DNA of 52,794 nucleotides, from contig PNNF01000017.1 in assembly GCA_013824085.1 (NCBI GenBank), positions 1 through 52,794 on the forward strand. The letters run 5' to 3'. Shown here one piece after another: positions 1 to 9,108 of this stretch (positions are counted from its first letter, which is position 1; the number at the start of each line of letters is the position of its first letter). A model generated the notes under the pieces. The model was not told the DNA's origin and searched no databases. It saw only the letters and a list, made by a program, of their open reading frames with translations. Position numbers and translations under genes: made by a program. Source of the stretch: Chlorobiaceae bacterium (GTDB lineage: Bacteria; Bacteroidota; Ignavibacteria; Ignavibacteriales; Ignavibacteriaceae).

Positions 1-129
1 AACAAGATTTTTTTGAGTGGTTATCAAACATATTTTCGGTACAAGTCCAGAAGCATAAAAATTATTTATTGTTTTTTGTGTCTGTTCAAATCCATTGTAA
101 GGAAGAAAGAGCGTTATTTTTTTTTTCAT
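1..129 (-). CDS. N-terminus of an unidentified protein (cut by window edge)
   Basis: An open frame of 43 codons starts with ATG at 129 on the minus strand and runs off the left edge. It begins MKKKITLFLPYNGFEQTQ and continues without a stop. A Lys-rich start followed by a hydrophobic strand and a PYNG turn would fit the first beta strand of a Rossmann-like or glycosyltransferase-like domain, but there is too little to assign a family. It is divergent from the TauE gene that follows, so 130-191 should hold both promoters. Confidence 0.5.
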   Translation of the reverse strand, partial: MKKKITLFLPYNGFEQTQKTINNFYASGLVPKICLITTQKNLV

Positions 130-191
130 AATTTACCTATTAGTAGAAATAATTCTTAATTTACTATTCAAATTAAAACTAAATATTAATA

Positions 192-572
192 ATGAAAAAG
201 AATAATATGACAGAAATAATTATTCTCTTGTTGATCGGTTTAGCCGCTGGACTATTGAGCGGATTTATGGGTGTGGGAGGAGGAATAATTATTATTCCAT
301 CTTTAGTAATGTTGTTAGGATTTACACAACATCAAGCGCAAGGAACTTCACTCGGATTTCTACTGCTTCCTGTTGGAATTTTTGCGGTGATGAATTATTA
401 TAAAGCTGACTTAGTTGATTTTCGTGCTGTGTTAATTATGACAGTAACGTTTGTCATTGGAAGTTACTTATCATCTAAAGTTGCTGTTGAGCTACCTGCA
501 ACACTCTTGAAAAAAGTATTCGGAGTATTACTTCTTTTTTATGCTATAAAACTTTTTTTCGACAAAAATTAA
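192..572 (+). CDS. Half-length TauE/SafE-family membrane permease
   Basis: A 126-residue integral membrane protein with about four hydrophobic segments. Near the N-terminus is a glycine-rich GFMGVGGGIIIIP stretch (residues 24-36), typical of the TauE/SafE (sulfite/sulfonate exporter, DUF81) family. Full family members are about 250 residues with two such halves. Only one half is present, with a clean stop and a normal hydrophobic C-terminus, so this is probably a natural half-size form working as a dimer rather than a truncation. It probably moves a small anion or organosulfur compound across the inner membrane, but the substrate cannot be read from sequence. It converges with the TatD/radical SAM gene. 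Confidence 0.75.
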   Translation: MKKNNMTEIIILLLIGLAAGLLSGFMGVGGGIIIIPSLVMLLGFTQHQAQGTSLGFLLLPVGIFAVMNYYKADLVDFRAVLIMTVTFVIGSYLSSKVAVELPATLLKKVFGVLLLFYAIKLFFDKN

Positions 573-623
573 AAGATGATTTTATTTTCTTATAATTCAG
601 ATTCTGATAAATAAATTTTTTTA

Positions 624-1982
624 CTAAAAATAATTTCTAATTCTAAAATTTACTCCAACTTCTTTTTCTGCGAAGTTCCTCGCGGATTCAATATCCACGT
701 CCTTTATTGAGACGACACTCATAACAACATTCTTCACATTCGCTTTTGCTTTTTTAGTGAAGTCAATCATCTCATAAAAAAAAGATTCATCAAGTTGCAT
801 CAACTCAGAATATTGTTTTGGCGTTGTACTATTTAGACTTATAGAAACTGTGTCAATCAATCCGTTCATCTCTTCAGTTATATTTTTTTTGTTGATCAGA
901 TTGCCATGACCATTTGTATTTATTCTTGTAACGCCACCATTATCTTTGACATACTTTGCAATTTCTTTAACAACATTCCAGCGCAAAGTTGGTTCACCAT
1001 AACCACAAAAAACAATCTCGTCATATTTTTTAGGATCGTTAATTTCTTTAATATAAACTTCAGCAGAAGGTTCTTCAGATTTTTTAAGTTTAAGATTATG
1101 ATGATTTATTGTAGCTACTCCTTTACGATCGCAGAATGTACAATTTGCATTGCATCTATTCGTAACGTTGATGTAGAGCGAGTTTCCTAATCTGTACGTA
1201 AAAGTTTTTGCTTCATTTTTTCCGAGTCCAAACAACTTGAACGCATTAAAATCAGTAATGCGAATTAATTCTTCTAACGAAATTTTGTGAATTGCTGCGA
1301 TTTGTTCAGCAACAATTTTTACATTTGCAGGCTCATTTCTTTTTCCACGAAATGGAACAGGTGTCATAAATGGAGAATCTGTTTCGAGTAGAATATTTTC
1401 AAGAGGAATTTTACTTACTACTTCTCTTAACGAATCAAATTTTTTAAATGTAATATTTCCAGTGAATGAAATGAAGTGATTCATTTTTATTAATTCTATT
1501 GCATCGTTTATGTTGCCGTTATAACAATGGAATTGCGCCTTTAGTCCAGAGCCACAATATGATGAAATAATTTCCATTATATCTTTATCTGATTCACGGT
1601 TGTGAACAATAACAGGAAGGTCTAACTCAATTGCTAATTCAAGCTGAGATCTAAATGCTTCAATTTGAATTTCTCTCGGAGAAAAATCATAATAATAATC
1701 TAGTCCAATCTCGCCAATTGCAATTATTTTATTATGCTCTGTTAATTTTCTAAACTCAGGTAATAAATTTTTATTCCATTCTTTTGTGTCGTGCGGATGA
1801 ACGCCAACAGCCCCATAAATGATATCGTATTTATTAGCAAGCTCAATTACTTTTTCTGCAGTCTTTAAATCAGTAGAAGGAACAATTATATAATTTATTC
1901 CATTCTCTTTAGCTCGTTCAATTACCTGATCAAGATCAGCTTCAAAATCTTTCCAAAAAAGATGTGCGTGTGTGTCGATCAT
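624..1982 (-). CDS. TatD-family metal-dependent hydrolase fused to a radical SAM domain
   Basis: A 452-residue two-domain protein. Residues 1-255 are a TatD-type DNase TIM barrel with metal ligands H5 and H7 (THAHLF), E91 (GEIGLDYYYDF), H127 (IVHNRE), H152 (QFHCYNG) and D202 (ETDSPF). Residues 265-452 form a compact radical SAM domain with C277-x3-C281-x2-C284 (CNANCTFC) for the 4Fe-4S cluster and a GYGEPTLR motif near the SAM site. A TatD-associated radical SAM family is known; here the two are one continuous polypeptide. TatD acts as a 3'-5' exonuclease or deoxyribonuclease; the substrate of the radical SAM part is unknown. It lies 6 bp downstream of the TonB receptor gene on the same strand and may be its last cotranscribed gene. 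Confidence 0.88.
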   Translation of the reverse strand: MIDTHAHLFWKDFEADLDQVIERAKENGINYIIVPSTDLKTAEKVIELANKYDIIYGAVGVHPHDTKEWNKNLLPEFRKLTEHNKIIAIGEIGLDYYYDFSPREIQIEAFRSQLELAIELDLPVIVHNRESDKDIMEIISSYCGSGLKAQFHCYNGNINDAIELIKMNHFISFTGNITFKKFDSLREVVSKIPLENILLETDSPFMTPVPFRGKRNEPANVKIVAEQIAAIHKISLEELIRITDFNAFKLFGLGKNEAKTFTYRLGNSLYINVTNRCNANCTFCDRKGVATINHHNLKLKKSEEPSAEVYIKEINDPKKYDEIVFCGYGEPTLRWNVVKEIAKYVKDNGGVTRINTNGHGNLINKKNITEEMNGLIDTVSISLNSTTPKQYSELMQLDESFFYEMIDFTKKAKANVKNVVMSVVSIKDVDIESARNFAEKEVGVNFRIRNYF

Positions 1983-1988
1983 AAAAAA

Positions 1989-4169
1989 TTAATTAATTAA
2001 TGCTTCCAAACTTAATGAATAATTTCTTATTGGAGCTAAGTTGCCAATCATCTCAACATAATAGTAATTGAACAAGTTGTTAATATTGAATGATGCGCGA
2101 ACTGGTAAACCAAATTGAAGCAATGAATAATTTATATTTAAGTCAACTAAATAAACATCGACTCGCTCATCTCCATCTTTTACGAGACCAAAAGAAATAA
2201 GCTCATCATCTATCTCTTCAATTCTGCTCCAATATCTGAAGATGAGATTTGTAGAAAAATCAGCGTAAGAAAAATTTATTGAAGAGTTTGTCATATGACG
2301 AGGACGATATTTCAACGCTTTGTTTGTCTCAAGGTTTCTTCCCCACAAATAAGTATAATTAAATTTCAGTGTAACAATATCTTGAATAAGATTAACTTCA
2401 TTGTTCATTTCAAGACCTTGAATCCTAGCTCGAACTAAGTTTGAGAAAAATATTTGTCCATCTCTGCTATCAAATCCGGGCTCAATCATATCATAAAATT
2501 CATTATGGAAAAGTGCAAGATCAAATTCAAAAAAATTATTTGGTCTATGACTGAATCCAATTTCAGAAGACCAATTTGATTCTGATTTTAATTTAGGATT
2601 TGGTTTAACACGAATTCCATTCACATTTGTTGTGGTAAATACTTCTGCAAGTGACGGTGCTCTAAATCCAAATCCAACCGAACCACGTAAAACTGTTCTA
2701 TCACTCAGCCGATAATTCAATCCAAGCTTAGGCGAGAATGCGTTGAATGAATCAAGCGTATCAAGCTTTGTGTAGTCGTATCTAATACCAAGTGTTGTAA
2801 TTAAATTAAAGTTAGTTTTGTATTGTAGCTGAGCAAACACGCCACTCGAAAATGAAACTGGCTCTTGAAAAATATTTGAATTTACTTTTGCATTTTGAAT
2901 TTCAATTCCTGTAACAACTGTAGCAGCATTACTTATGTATGAAGTTAGCGACAATTCATTTCTAAATAGATTTGTCTTTGAATTATTTCCTGCTGTTGTT
3001 TCATCTCTCCAATCAGTGCTGTAAAAACTTGAGTTGAAGTTAAGCAGCTGTTCACTTGAAATGAGATTCTTATATTGTAAGCCGACAATTGTTCTGTTCG
3101 ATTTTACTCTTAAGTTTTGCACTGCTTCTTCTTGAATCAAAACGTTATTAATATCTTTCCAATAAATAAAATTTCCTCTATTCATATTTAAGTGATTTAC
3201 AAAAAGCGAAACGGAATTTTTTGGATTAATTTGATAATTCAATTTTGTGTAACCGAGTAATCGATTAGCAAAACCATCTTTGCGGTAACTTAAATCTTGT
3301 AGCCGACTGAGTGAAATCGTATATGAAAAATTATTTATTTTGTTAGAGTGTCCGAAAGTAAAACTATTGAAAGGTCTTGATTCTTGTGCCCAATCCCATT
3401 GTTCATAAATTGGTCTATCATAAAATCCCATTGATGCTTTAAAATAATAAGAAGATTTTTCGGTTGGTTCTTTAGTGATAACATTTATTACTCCGCCAAT
3501 AGCAGTTGAGCCATACAATGAACTTGCTGCGCCTTTAACAACTTCAACTCTATCGATTTGATGCAATGGAAAAATTTCCCATATGATTTCGCCTGTATCG
3601 CCGGTATAAAGTGGAATCCCATCCAACGCAACTAACACGCGTGTTCCTGCGCCTCTGCTGTATCCACTCGAGCCACGAATACTAACTTGGTCAAGAGTTA
3701 CATTTACTCCGGGAACATCTCTTAAAACAAAATCCAACGACTGATAATTTCTTGCTGATATTATTTCTGATTTTACTAACTCTGCACTAACAGGTAATTC
3801 AGAAAGATTCTGTTCAAATTTTCCAGCAGTAACAATTACTTCTTCAGTTCGGATAAGCTCTTCAACTAAAACAAAATTTAAGTTTATTGTTTCCTTGTTG
3901 ACTGCAAAATTTCTTGTGATATTTCTTCTATAACCAAGAGACGAAACTTCAATTGTATAATTTCCAAAAGGCAAATTTGAAATTTCGTAATTGCCTTCTA
4001 AATCAGTTTCATCTCCTAATTGAATTCCTCTTATCACAACGTTGGCACCAACGATAGGAATGTTATTTGCAGTTTCAACTTTGCCGCTTAGTGTTGCACG
4101 TTGTGAAAAAGTCAATTGACTAAAAAGAGAAAAAAAGATAGCGATGGTAAATATTTTTTTCATAATCAT
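1989..4169 (-). CDS. TonB-dependent outer membrane receptor
   Basis: A 726-residue receptor. Signal peptide about 1-22 (ending FSQ), a CarboxypepD_reg-like beta-sandwich about 27-105, a TonB-box-like EEVIVTAGK at 109-117, a plug domain about 122-235 (RGSSGYSRG, DGIPLY, VVKGAASSLYG, GGVINVIT), then a 22-strand-type barrel to the C-terminus. It imports a scarce ligand across the outer membrane with TonB energy. The ligand could be a siderophore, cobalamin or another metal complex and is not shown by the sequence. The ATG overlaps the stop of the upstream lipoprotein gene by 4 bp (ATGA), so the two are translationally coupled. Length and plug motifs are normal and the gene looks intact. Confidence 0.93.
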   Translation of the reverse strand: MIMKKIFTIAIFFSLFSQLTFSQRATLSGKVETANNIPIVGANVVIRGIQLGDETDLEGNYEISNLPFGNYTIEVSSLGYRRNITRNFAVNKETINLNFVLVEELIRTEEVIVTAGKFEQNLSELPVSAELVKSEIISARNYQSLDFVLRDVPGVNVTLDQVSIRGSSGYSRGAGTRVLVALDGIPLYTGDTGEIIWEIFPLHQIDRVEVVKGAASSLYGSTAIGGVINVITKEPTEKSSYYFKASMGFYDRPIYEQWDWAQESRPFNSFTFGHSNKINNFSYTISLSRLQDLSYRKDGFANRLLGYTKLNYQINPKNSVSLFVNHLNMNRGNFIYWKDINNVLIQEEAVQNLRVKSNRTIVGLQYKNLISSEQLLNFNSSFYSTDWRDETTAGNNSKTNLFRNELSLTSYISNAATVVTGIEIQNAKVNSNIFQEPVSFSSGVFAQLQYKTNFNLITTLGIRYDYTKLDTLDSFNAFSPKLGLNYRLSDRTVLRGSVGFGFRAPSLAEVFTTTNVNGIRVKPNPKLKSESNWSSEIGFSHRPNNFFEFDLALFHNEFYDMIEPGFDSRDGQIFFSNLVRARIQGLEMNNEVNLIQDIVTLKFNYTYLWGRNLETNKALKYRPRHMTNSSINFSYADFSTNLIFRYWSRIEEIDDELISFGLVKDGDERVDVYLVDLNINYSLLQFGLPVRASFNINNLFNYYYVEMIGNLAPIRNYSLSLEALIN

Positions 4170-4693
4170 AATGGTGGTTGTGGAGGAAGGTTATTAAAAT
4201 CAACACGAATATTAATATTGTCAACAACAGTATTCGATGGAATAACTAATTTGCCGGGCTTTGTCGTATCTCCCGCAGCATAGTAAACACCGACTATGTA
4301 CCAATTCCTTCTTTCAAGCGAAACCATTGCAGATGCTGATTGAATGACAGCAACATAAGAATATTCTCCAGCTTTTATATTTTCAGGAAGCAATGGAAGA
4401 AAATCTGTAAGTGAATTATAGCTGAAAGTAGTTGGCTTGTTTACAATAGGATTACTCAAAAATTTTATATTCGAAACATTAAAATCTGCTGCGCTCAACA
4501 AAGGATTTTGAAAAACAGCTAAGACTGTAAACGTTGCAGAATCAGGCCAAGCCGAAACAAAGTTTACTGTCCCTTTGAATCCTTCAACAGTTAGCACGGG
4601 TGCTGAGGGCTCAAGTCCCTTGTCACAACTGATAAAAACTAACGGAAAGAAAAAAATGATAAAATATTTTCGTGCAATAATTTTTATTTTCAT
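4166..4693 (-). CDS. Lipoprotein of unknown function paired with the TonB receptor
   Basis: A 175-residue protein with a type II signal peptide: basic start, hydrophobic core (residues 10-20) and lipobox VFISC with lipidated C23 followed by DKG. The mature part is rich in beta-forming, Ser/Thr and Asn residues and ends in a Pro-rich tail (NNLPPQPPL), suggesting one or two beta-sandwich domains. I do not recognise a family. The 4-bp overlap with the TonB receptor suggests a surface or periplasmic partner of the receptor, as seen for many Bacteroidota receptor-lipoprotein pairs, but SusD-like features (large alpha-helical TPR) are absent. Confidence 0.7.
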   Translation of the reverse strand: MKIKIIARKYFIIFFFPLVFISCDKGLEPSAPVLTVEGFKGTVNFVSAWPDSATFTVLAVFQNPLLSAADFNVSNIKFLSNPIVNKPTTFSYNSLTDFLPLLPENIKAGEYSYVAVIQSASAMVSLERRNWYIVGVYYAAGDTTKPGKLVIPSNTVVDNINIRVDFNNLPPQPPL

Positions 4694-4861
4694 TCTTGAC
4701 CTTTAAAGATATTATTTATTTAGCACTTGTTTTTTGTAGCCGAACAATTTCTGATGATTCGCAATGCCAATTCTAAAGTAATTCTTTTGTATTAAATTTC
4801 AAATACAAGATTCTCTCTCAATTATCACATAAAAGGAAAAATCTAAAAAAAAGTTGTCTCC

Positions 4862-5854
4862 TCAGACTACTTCTCCGATAACAATGCCTTTTTCATTCAA
4901 TGATTCGGAAGTTCTTAAAATATTTTCTACCTCATTTTTATCGACAACTGCAATCAATCCAATCCCAATATTGAATACACTTCGCATCTCTTCGTCAGAA
5001 ATATTTCCAGATGTTTTAATCAACTTAAAAATTTCTGGCAATTGCCATCCATTCCAATCAATCTTTAGACTTAATCCTTTTGGAATAATTCGTAAAGTGT
5101 TTCCAACAATTCCGCCACCAGTGATATGTGAAAAGCCTTTAATTGAAAAATTATTTTTTAAAGCATTAATTAAGCTCAGATAAGATTTGTGAATTTTTAA
5201 TAATTCATCACCAAGAGTCAGTTCAAAATTTTGTGGGGTTGAATGAAGATCAATATTGCTGAGTACTTTTCTCGCTAATGAGTATCCGTTTGTGTGCAAT
5301 CCATTTGATTGAAAACCAATCAATACATCGCCACGCTTAATTTCTTTTCCATTAATAATTTTTTCTTTCTCAACAACACCAACGATAGTTCCAGAAAGAT
5401 CGTAATCATTCTCTTCATAAAGTCCGGGCATCTCTGCAGTTTCTCCACCAATCAAACTACAATTATTATTTTTGCATGCAATTGCAAAACCCTCAATAAT
5501 TTTTGCGGCTTTGTCAGGAATTAATTTTCCGAATGCTACGTAATCTAAAAAGAAAAGTGGTTCAGCACCGCAAACAGCAATGTCATTCACACAATGATTT
5601 ACCAAATCTTGTCCAATCGTATCGTGCTTGTCCATTGCGATTGCAACTTTTAATTTTGTCCCAACTCCATCAACGCTTGAAACTAAAACAGGATGTTTGA
5701 AGTTCTTAAAAGATGCGTCATAAAAAGCTCCGAACAGACCAATATCAGATAATACATTTGAATTAAAAGTAGATTTAGCAAAAGATTTAATCTTGCTTAC
5801 AGTCTCTTCACCTGCGGAAATACTAACACCCGATGACAAATAAGTTTCGCTCAC
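4862..5854 (-). CDS. purM: Phosphoribosylformylglycinamidine cyclo-ligase (AIR synthetase)
   Basis: A 330-residue cytosolic enzyme converting FGAM and ATP to 5-aminoimidazole ribonucleotide in de novo purine synthesis. Family motifs are all present: SSVDGVGTKLKVA (59-71), NDIAVCGAEPLFFLDY (90-105), LIGGETAEMPGLY (134-146) and the C-terminal GGGIVGN segment that joins the dimer active site. Length matches the family. It stands alone: 168 bp separate it from the lipoprotein gene downstream and 381 bp from divergent hrcA upstream, so it probably has its own promoter. Confidence 0.96.
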   Translation of the reverse strand: MSETYLSSGVSISAGEETVSKIKSFAKSTFNSNVLSDIGLFGAFYDASFKNFKHPVLVSSVDGVGTKLKVAIAMDKHDTIGQDLVNHCVNDIAVCGAEPLFFLDYVAFGKLIPDKAAKIIEGFAIACKNNNCSLIGGETAEMPGLYEENDYDLSGTIVGVVEKEKIINGKEIKRGDVLIGFQSNGLHTNGYSLARKVLSNIDLHSTPQNFELTLGDELLKIHKSYLSLINALKNNFSIKGFSHITGGGIVGNTLRIIPKGLSLKIDWNGWQLPEIFKLIKTSGNISDEEMRSVFNIGIGLIAVVDKNEVENILRTSESLNEKGIVIGEVV

Positions 5855-6166
5855 AAATCCTCATTATGAAAAATGAATAACTAAAATTTTGTTTAGTAAA
5901 GTAATGATAATAAAAGAATTTTTATAATTGTACCATTCAGCGAAAAATTTTCTCCACTAAATAATTTATGAATTTTAGATGCTCTCTACTTAAATTTACG
6001 CAAAGTGATTAATTTTAATGTGAAATTATTCTTATTATTCGATACAATGATATTATTTGAGTGTTTCAAAAGGTTAAAAAAAAGAGAAGAAGAATTTGGG
6101 ATTAGAAAAAGAGCAGCCGATTTATTAGAATGAAAGAGTCGCAGAATTTTAATAACTTCTCCTGAT

Positions 6167-6187
6167 AGATTTTGGGAGTAAAAATCT
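6167..6187. promoter_or_regulatory. Inverted repeat upstream of hrcA, possible operator
   Basis: Perfect 7-bp arms AGATTTT and AAAATCT separated by 7 bases (GGGAGTA). It ends 13 bp before the TATATTTG box of the hrcA operon, a position where a repressor would block polymerase. It is not the CIRCE sequence and may be chance in A+T-rich DNA. Confidence 0.3.
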
Positions 6188-6200
6188 CTTTAAAAATTAT

Positions 6201-6208
6201 TATATTTG
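6201..6208 (+). promoter_or_regulatory. Candidate -7/-10 box for hrcA-grpE-dnaJ
   Basis: TATATTTG matches the Bacteroidota -7 consensus TAnnTTTG and lies 28 bp before the hrcA ATG. The extended word TATATTTGCA also lies in front of surE. A TTTG at 6171 is further upstream than the usual -33 spacing, so the assignment is tentative. Confidence 0.35.
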
Positions 6209-6235
6209 CAAGCTAAAAATTAATTAATTTGGAAG

Positions 6236-7276
6236 ATGGTAGAGTCCTTAAACGATAGAGAAAAAAGCATTTTAAGATATGTTGTTCAACATTTTATCTT
6301 AACTGCATCTCCCGTTGGTTCGAGAAATATCACAAAAAAATATGATATTGATCTCTCGCCAGCAACGGTTAGGAATATTATGTCTGATCTGGAAGACTAC
6401 GGCTACATTAATCATCCGCACACTTCAGCAGGAAGAGTTCCAACTGACAAAGGTTATCGTCTTTATGTGAATGAATTGATGGAAGTTGAAAAAATTAATT
6501 CTGAAGAGAGAAGATTGATTGATGCTCAAATTGATATCTCGGCTGAACGCGAAGAAATTTTAGGGTTGGCTTCAAAAATATTGAGCAATGTTACAAATCA
6601 AATTGCTTGTGTCTTGTATCCAAATTTCGATTCGGGCTTGCTCGAAAAAATTCAACTAATTCAACTCTCTACAACACGAATTTTAGTTGTGATTACTATT
6701 CAGAATGGATTAGTAAAAACTATCACGCTTGAAATGAGTGCTGAAGTTAAAGAGGAGAGATTGCATTTTGTTCAATCAATTCTAAATGAAAGATTGAATG
6801 GCTTAAAGCTTTCAGAGATTAGAGCAACATTAAAAGAAAGATTGAAAGATTTATCCGAAGCAAATGATACGATAGTTACACTATTTCTTAATTCACAAGA
6901 TAAAATTTTTAAGGACATTAAATCTGAAGATAGATTAGTTTTAGCAGGAACGAAAAATCTTATCAAACAACCGGAGTTTGATAAAGCAGATAAGATTCAA
7001 AATATTGTAGAGTTGATGGAAGACAAAGATATCATCATCCATTTGTTTGAAGACACAATGAACTCATCAAAAATGAACGAAAACATTTCTATTACAATTG
7101 GAAGTGAAAGTAAAATTGATCGTCTGGAAGATTATAGCTTAATCTCGAAAGAGTACAGAATGGGCGACCTCGTTGGAATGCTTGGTATTATTGGTCCTAA
7201 AAGAATGGATTATCAAAAAATAATTGCGATTGTTGATTATGTTTCAAAAACATTATCAAATTATGTAAAGATATGA
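6236..7276 (+). CDS. hrcA: Heat-inducible transcription repressor HrcA
   Basis: A 346-residue repressor of class I heat-shock genes. Residues 1-80 form the winged helix-turn-helix (TASPVGSRNITKKYD, LSPATVRNIMSDLEDYGYI, HTSAGRVPTDKGYRLYV). The rest is the GAF-like and inserted dimerisation domain, with the conserved end GDLVGMLGIIGPKRMDY. HrcA normally binds CIRCE and is kept active by GroEL. It is the first gene of an hrcA-grpE-dnaJ operon whose coding regions nearly abut. The ATG at 6236 gives the expected family N-terminus (LNDREKSILRYVVQHF). The absence of CIRCE upstream is notable. Confidence 0.96.
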   Translation: MVESLNDREKSILRYVVQHFILTASPVGSRNITKKYDIDLSPATVRNIMSDLEDYGYINHPHTSAGRVPTDKGYRLYVNELMEVEKINSEERRLIDAQIDISAEREEILGLASKILSNVTNQIACVLYPNFDSGLLEKIQLIQLSTTRILVVITIQNGLVKTITLEMSAEVKEERLHFVQSILNERLNGLKLSEIRATLKERLKDLSEANDTIVTLFLNSQDKIFKDIKSEDRLVLAGTKNLIKQPEFDKADKIQNIVELMEDKDIIIHLFEDTMNSSKMNENISITIGSESKIDRLEDYSLISKEYRMGDLVGMLGIIGPKRMDYQKIIAIVDYVSKTLSNYVKI

Positions 7277-7290
7277 AGGAGAAATATTTA

Positions 7291-7926
7291 ATGAATAATG
7301 AATTAAATAATAATGAAGAAATTAAAAATGAAGAATCAAATAATAAAGAAAGTATAAATGGCGATATGCAAAGTGAATTTGAAATTCAATCTGAAAAGGA
7401 ATTGAAAGAACAGTTAACAAAAATTGAAAATGAGCTGAGTGACTACAAAGATAAATTTATTCGTAAAGTTGCTGAGTTCGAAAATTTTAAAAGAAGAAAA
7501 GATTTAGAAATTCAAAATTTGTTTGAGTATTCATCAGAAAATTTTGTAAAAAAACTTCTTTCAATAATTGATGACTTCGAGAGATCTTTAAATCATATCA
7601 ATGATGCAAAAGATGTTGATTCGATTAAGCAAGGAATCAATTTCGTTTATGAAAAATTTATCAAATTATTAAATGAACAAGGCGTAAGAAAAATTGATTC
7701 CGTTGGAAAAATATTTGATGTTCATTATCACGAAGCACTGATGCAAACAAAAGTTGATGGCGCTGAACCGCATCAAATAATTGATGAAGTTGAAAAAGGT
7801 TATATGTATAAAGATCGAGTTATCAGACATTCAAAAGTTGTAGTTAATGAAGACGTTGAAATTGAAAATTCCATAAATAATTTTGATGACGTTGAATCGA
7901 ATTCAGGAGAAAAAAATAAAGAATGA
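7291..7926 (+). CDS. grpE: Nucleotide exchange factor GrpE
   Basis: About 212 residues. An acidic, Asn/Glu-rich disordered N-terminus (first 45 residues) precedes a long dimerising coiled coil (about 50-90) and the beta-wing head with [11 protein letters not shown] and [19 protein letters not shown], the conserved GrpE end. It releases ADP from DnaK. An in-frame ATG at 7273 overlaps the hrcA stop (ATGA). I prefer the ATG at 7291, because AAGGAG lies at 7276-7281 just upstream. The gene overlaps dnaJ by 4 bp, so translation is coupled. dnaK itself is not in the window. Confidence 0.93.
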   Translation: MNNELNNNEEIKNEESNNKESINGDMQSEFEIQSEKELKEQLTKIENELSDYKDKFIRKVAEFENFKRRKDLEIQNLFEYSSENFVKKLLSIIDDFERSLNHINDAKDVDSIKQGINFVYEKFIKLLNEQGVRKIDSVGKIFDVHYHEALMQTKVDGAEPHQIIDEVEKGYMYKDRVIRHSKVVVNEDVEIENSINNFDDVESNSGEKNKE

Positions 7927-9074
7927 GTAAAAGAGATTATTACGAAATATTAGGTGTTAGTAAATCTGCAACACAAGATGAAATAAAAAAATTTTATAGA
8001 AAAATTGCGATGGATAATCACCCGGATAGAAATCCGGATAACAAACCTGCAGAAGAGAGATTTAAAGAAGCTACCGAAGCTTACGAAGTCTTGAGCGATG
8101 AAGAGAAAAGAAAAAAATATGATCAGTTTGGTCACGCAGGACTAAAAGGCGGACAAGATTTTCATGGCTTCCAAAATGTGAACGATATCTTCTCACACTT
8201 CTCAGATGTTTTTGGAGGCTCATCAATATTTGATGACTTCTTCGGATCACCATCTTCATCAAGATCTCGCAGCAAAAGAAGATCAGCTGGAACTCCCGGC
8301 TCCGATTTACGAGTAAACTTAAAACTTACACTTGAAGAGATTGCAACTGGAACTACAAAAAAAATTAAAATTAAAAAATATGTTACTTGTACATCTTGCT
8401 CAGGAAATGGATCTGAAGGAAATTCAGCGCTTAAAACTTGCCCCGCTTGCGGTGGAAGTGGAGAAGTTAGAAATGTCTCTCGTTCTGTCTTTGGACAATT
8501 TGTAAATATTCAATCATGTGCTAATTGCAAAGGGGCTGGACAGGTTGTTGACGTTCCCTGCAAAAAATGTTATGCTGAAGGAAGAGTTCAATCTGAAGAT
8601 ACATTAACAATAAAAGTTCCCGCAGGTGTTAGCGAAGGAAGCTATATGACACTGCGTGGAGAAGGAAATGCGGGACAACGCAAAGGACAAAATGGCGACA
8701 TCCTCGTAGTCTTTCAAGAAGCTCCTCACGAATATTTTAAACGTGAAGGGGACGATTTGATTTACGATTTATTCGTAAGTTTCCCCGAGCTTGTGCTTGG
8801 TGCCGAGATTGAAGTTCCAACTTTAAACGGACGTGCAAAACTTAAAATTGATGCCGGCACTCAACCCGGTAAACTTTTAAGAATGAGAGAAAAAGGAATT
8901 CAGCATCTTAATTCGCATGGCGCTGGCGATCAATTAGTTCGCATCAATGTTATCATTCCTAAAAAAGTTTCGGCTAAAGAGAAAGAAATTCTGAAAGAAC
9001 TTTCCAATATGCCGAATATTAAAAGTAACATTGCATCGGATGATAAAAATTTTTTCAGAAGATTCGGAATGTAA
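7923..9074 (+). CDS. dnaJ: Chaperone protein DnaJ (Hsp40)
   Basis: A 383-residue type I J-protein. The J domain (1-70) carries H33-P34-D35, needed to stimulate DnaK ATPase. A G/F- and Ser-rich linker (80-125) follows. The zinc region has Cys pairs at 156/159, 173/176, 199/202 and 213/216. The first three follow CxxCxGxG, while the last reads CKKCYAEG with Ala for the first Gly. C-terminal substrate-binding beta domains complete the protein. Together with HrcA and GrpE it forms the DnaK co-chaperone operon; its ATG overlaps the grpE stop. Confidence 0.96.
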   Translation: MSKRDYYEILGVSKSATQDEIKKFYRKIAMDNHPDRNPDNKPAEERFKEATEAYEVLSDEEKRKKYDQFGHAGLKGGQDFHGFQNVNDIFSHFSDVFGGSSIFDDFFGSPSSSRSRSKRRSAGTPGSDLRVNLKLTLEEIATGTTKKIKIKKYVTCTSCSGNGSEGNSALKTCPACGGSGEVRNVSRSVFGQFVNIQSCANCKGAGQVVDVPCKKCYAEGRVQSEDTLTIKVPAGVSEGSYMTLRGEGNAGQRKGQNGDILVVFQEAPHEYFKREGDDLIYDLFVSFPELVLGAEIEVPTLNGRAKLKIDAGTQPGKLLRMREKGIQHLNSHGAGDQLVRINVIIPKKVSAKEKEILKELSNMPNIKSNIASDDKNFFRRFGM

Positions 9075-9108
9075 TTTTTTTTGTTTGATTTATTCTAAAG
9101 GATAAAAA

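Larger units (their letters stand above)
5855..6235. other. Divergent purM/hrcA intergenic region, 381 bp
   Basis: No open frame, tRNA-like fold or repeat array is visible. The region must carry promoters for purM (minus) and hrcA (plus). A classical CIRCE operator (TTAGCACTC-N9-GAGTGCTAA) is not present. The hrcA-proximal end has a short inverted repeat (6167-6187) and a TATATTTG box (6201-6208), listed separately. The middle is plain A+T-rich sequence. Confidence 0.6.

Noticed and set aside
624-1982. TatD-rSAM fusion as an assembly frameshift joining two genes
   Set aside because: The frame is continuous with a sensible linker (about residues 250-265), no internal stop or start cluster, and both domains are complete.
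4854-5700. Plus-strand frames over purM
   Set aside because: They lie inside purM on the opposite strand, have no family features, and purM motifs are complete.
5855-6235. CIRCE operator before hrcA
   Set aside because: Neither TTAGCACTC nor GAGTGCTAA is present; GAGTGTTTC near 6060 matches only part of one arm and has no partner.
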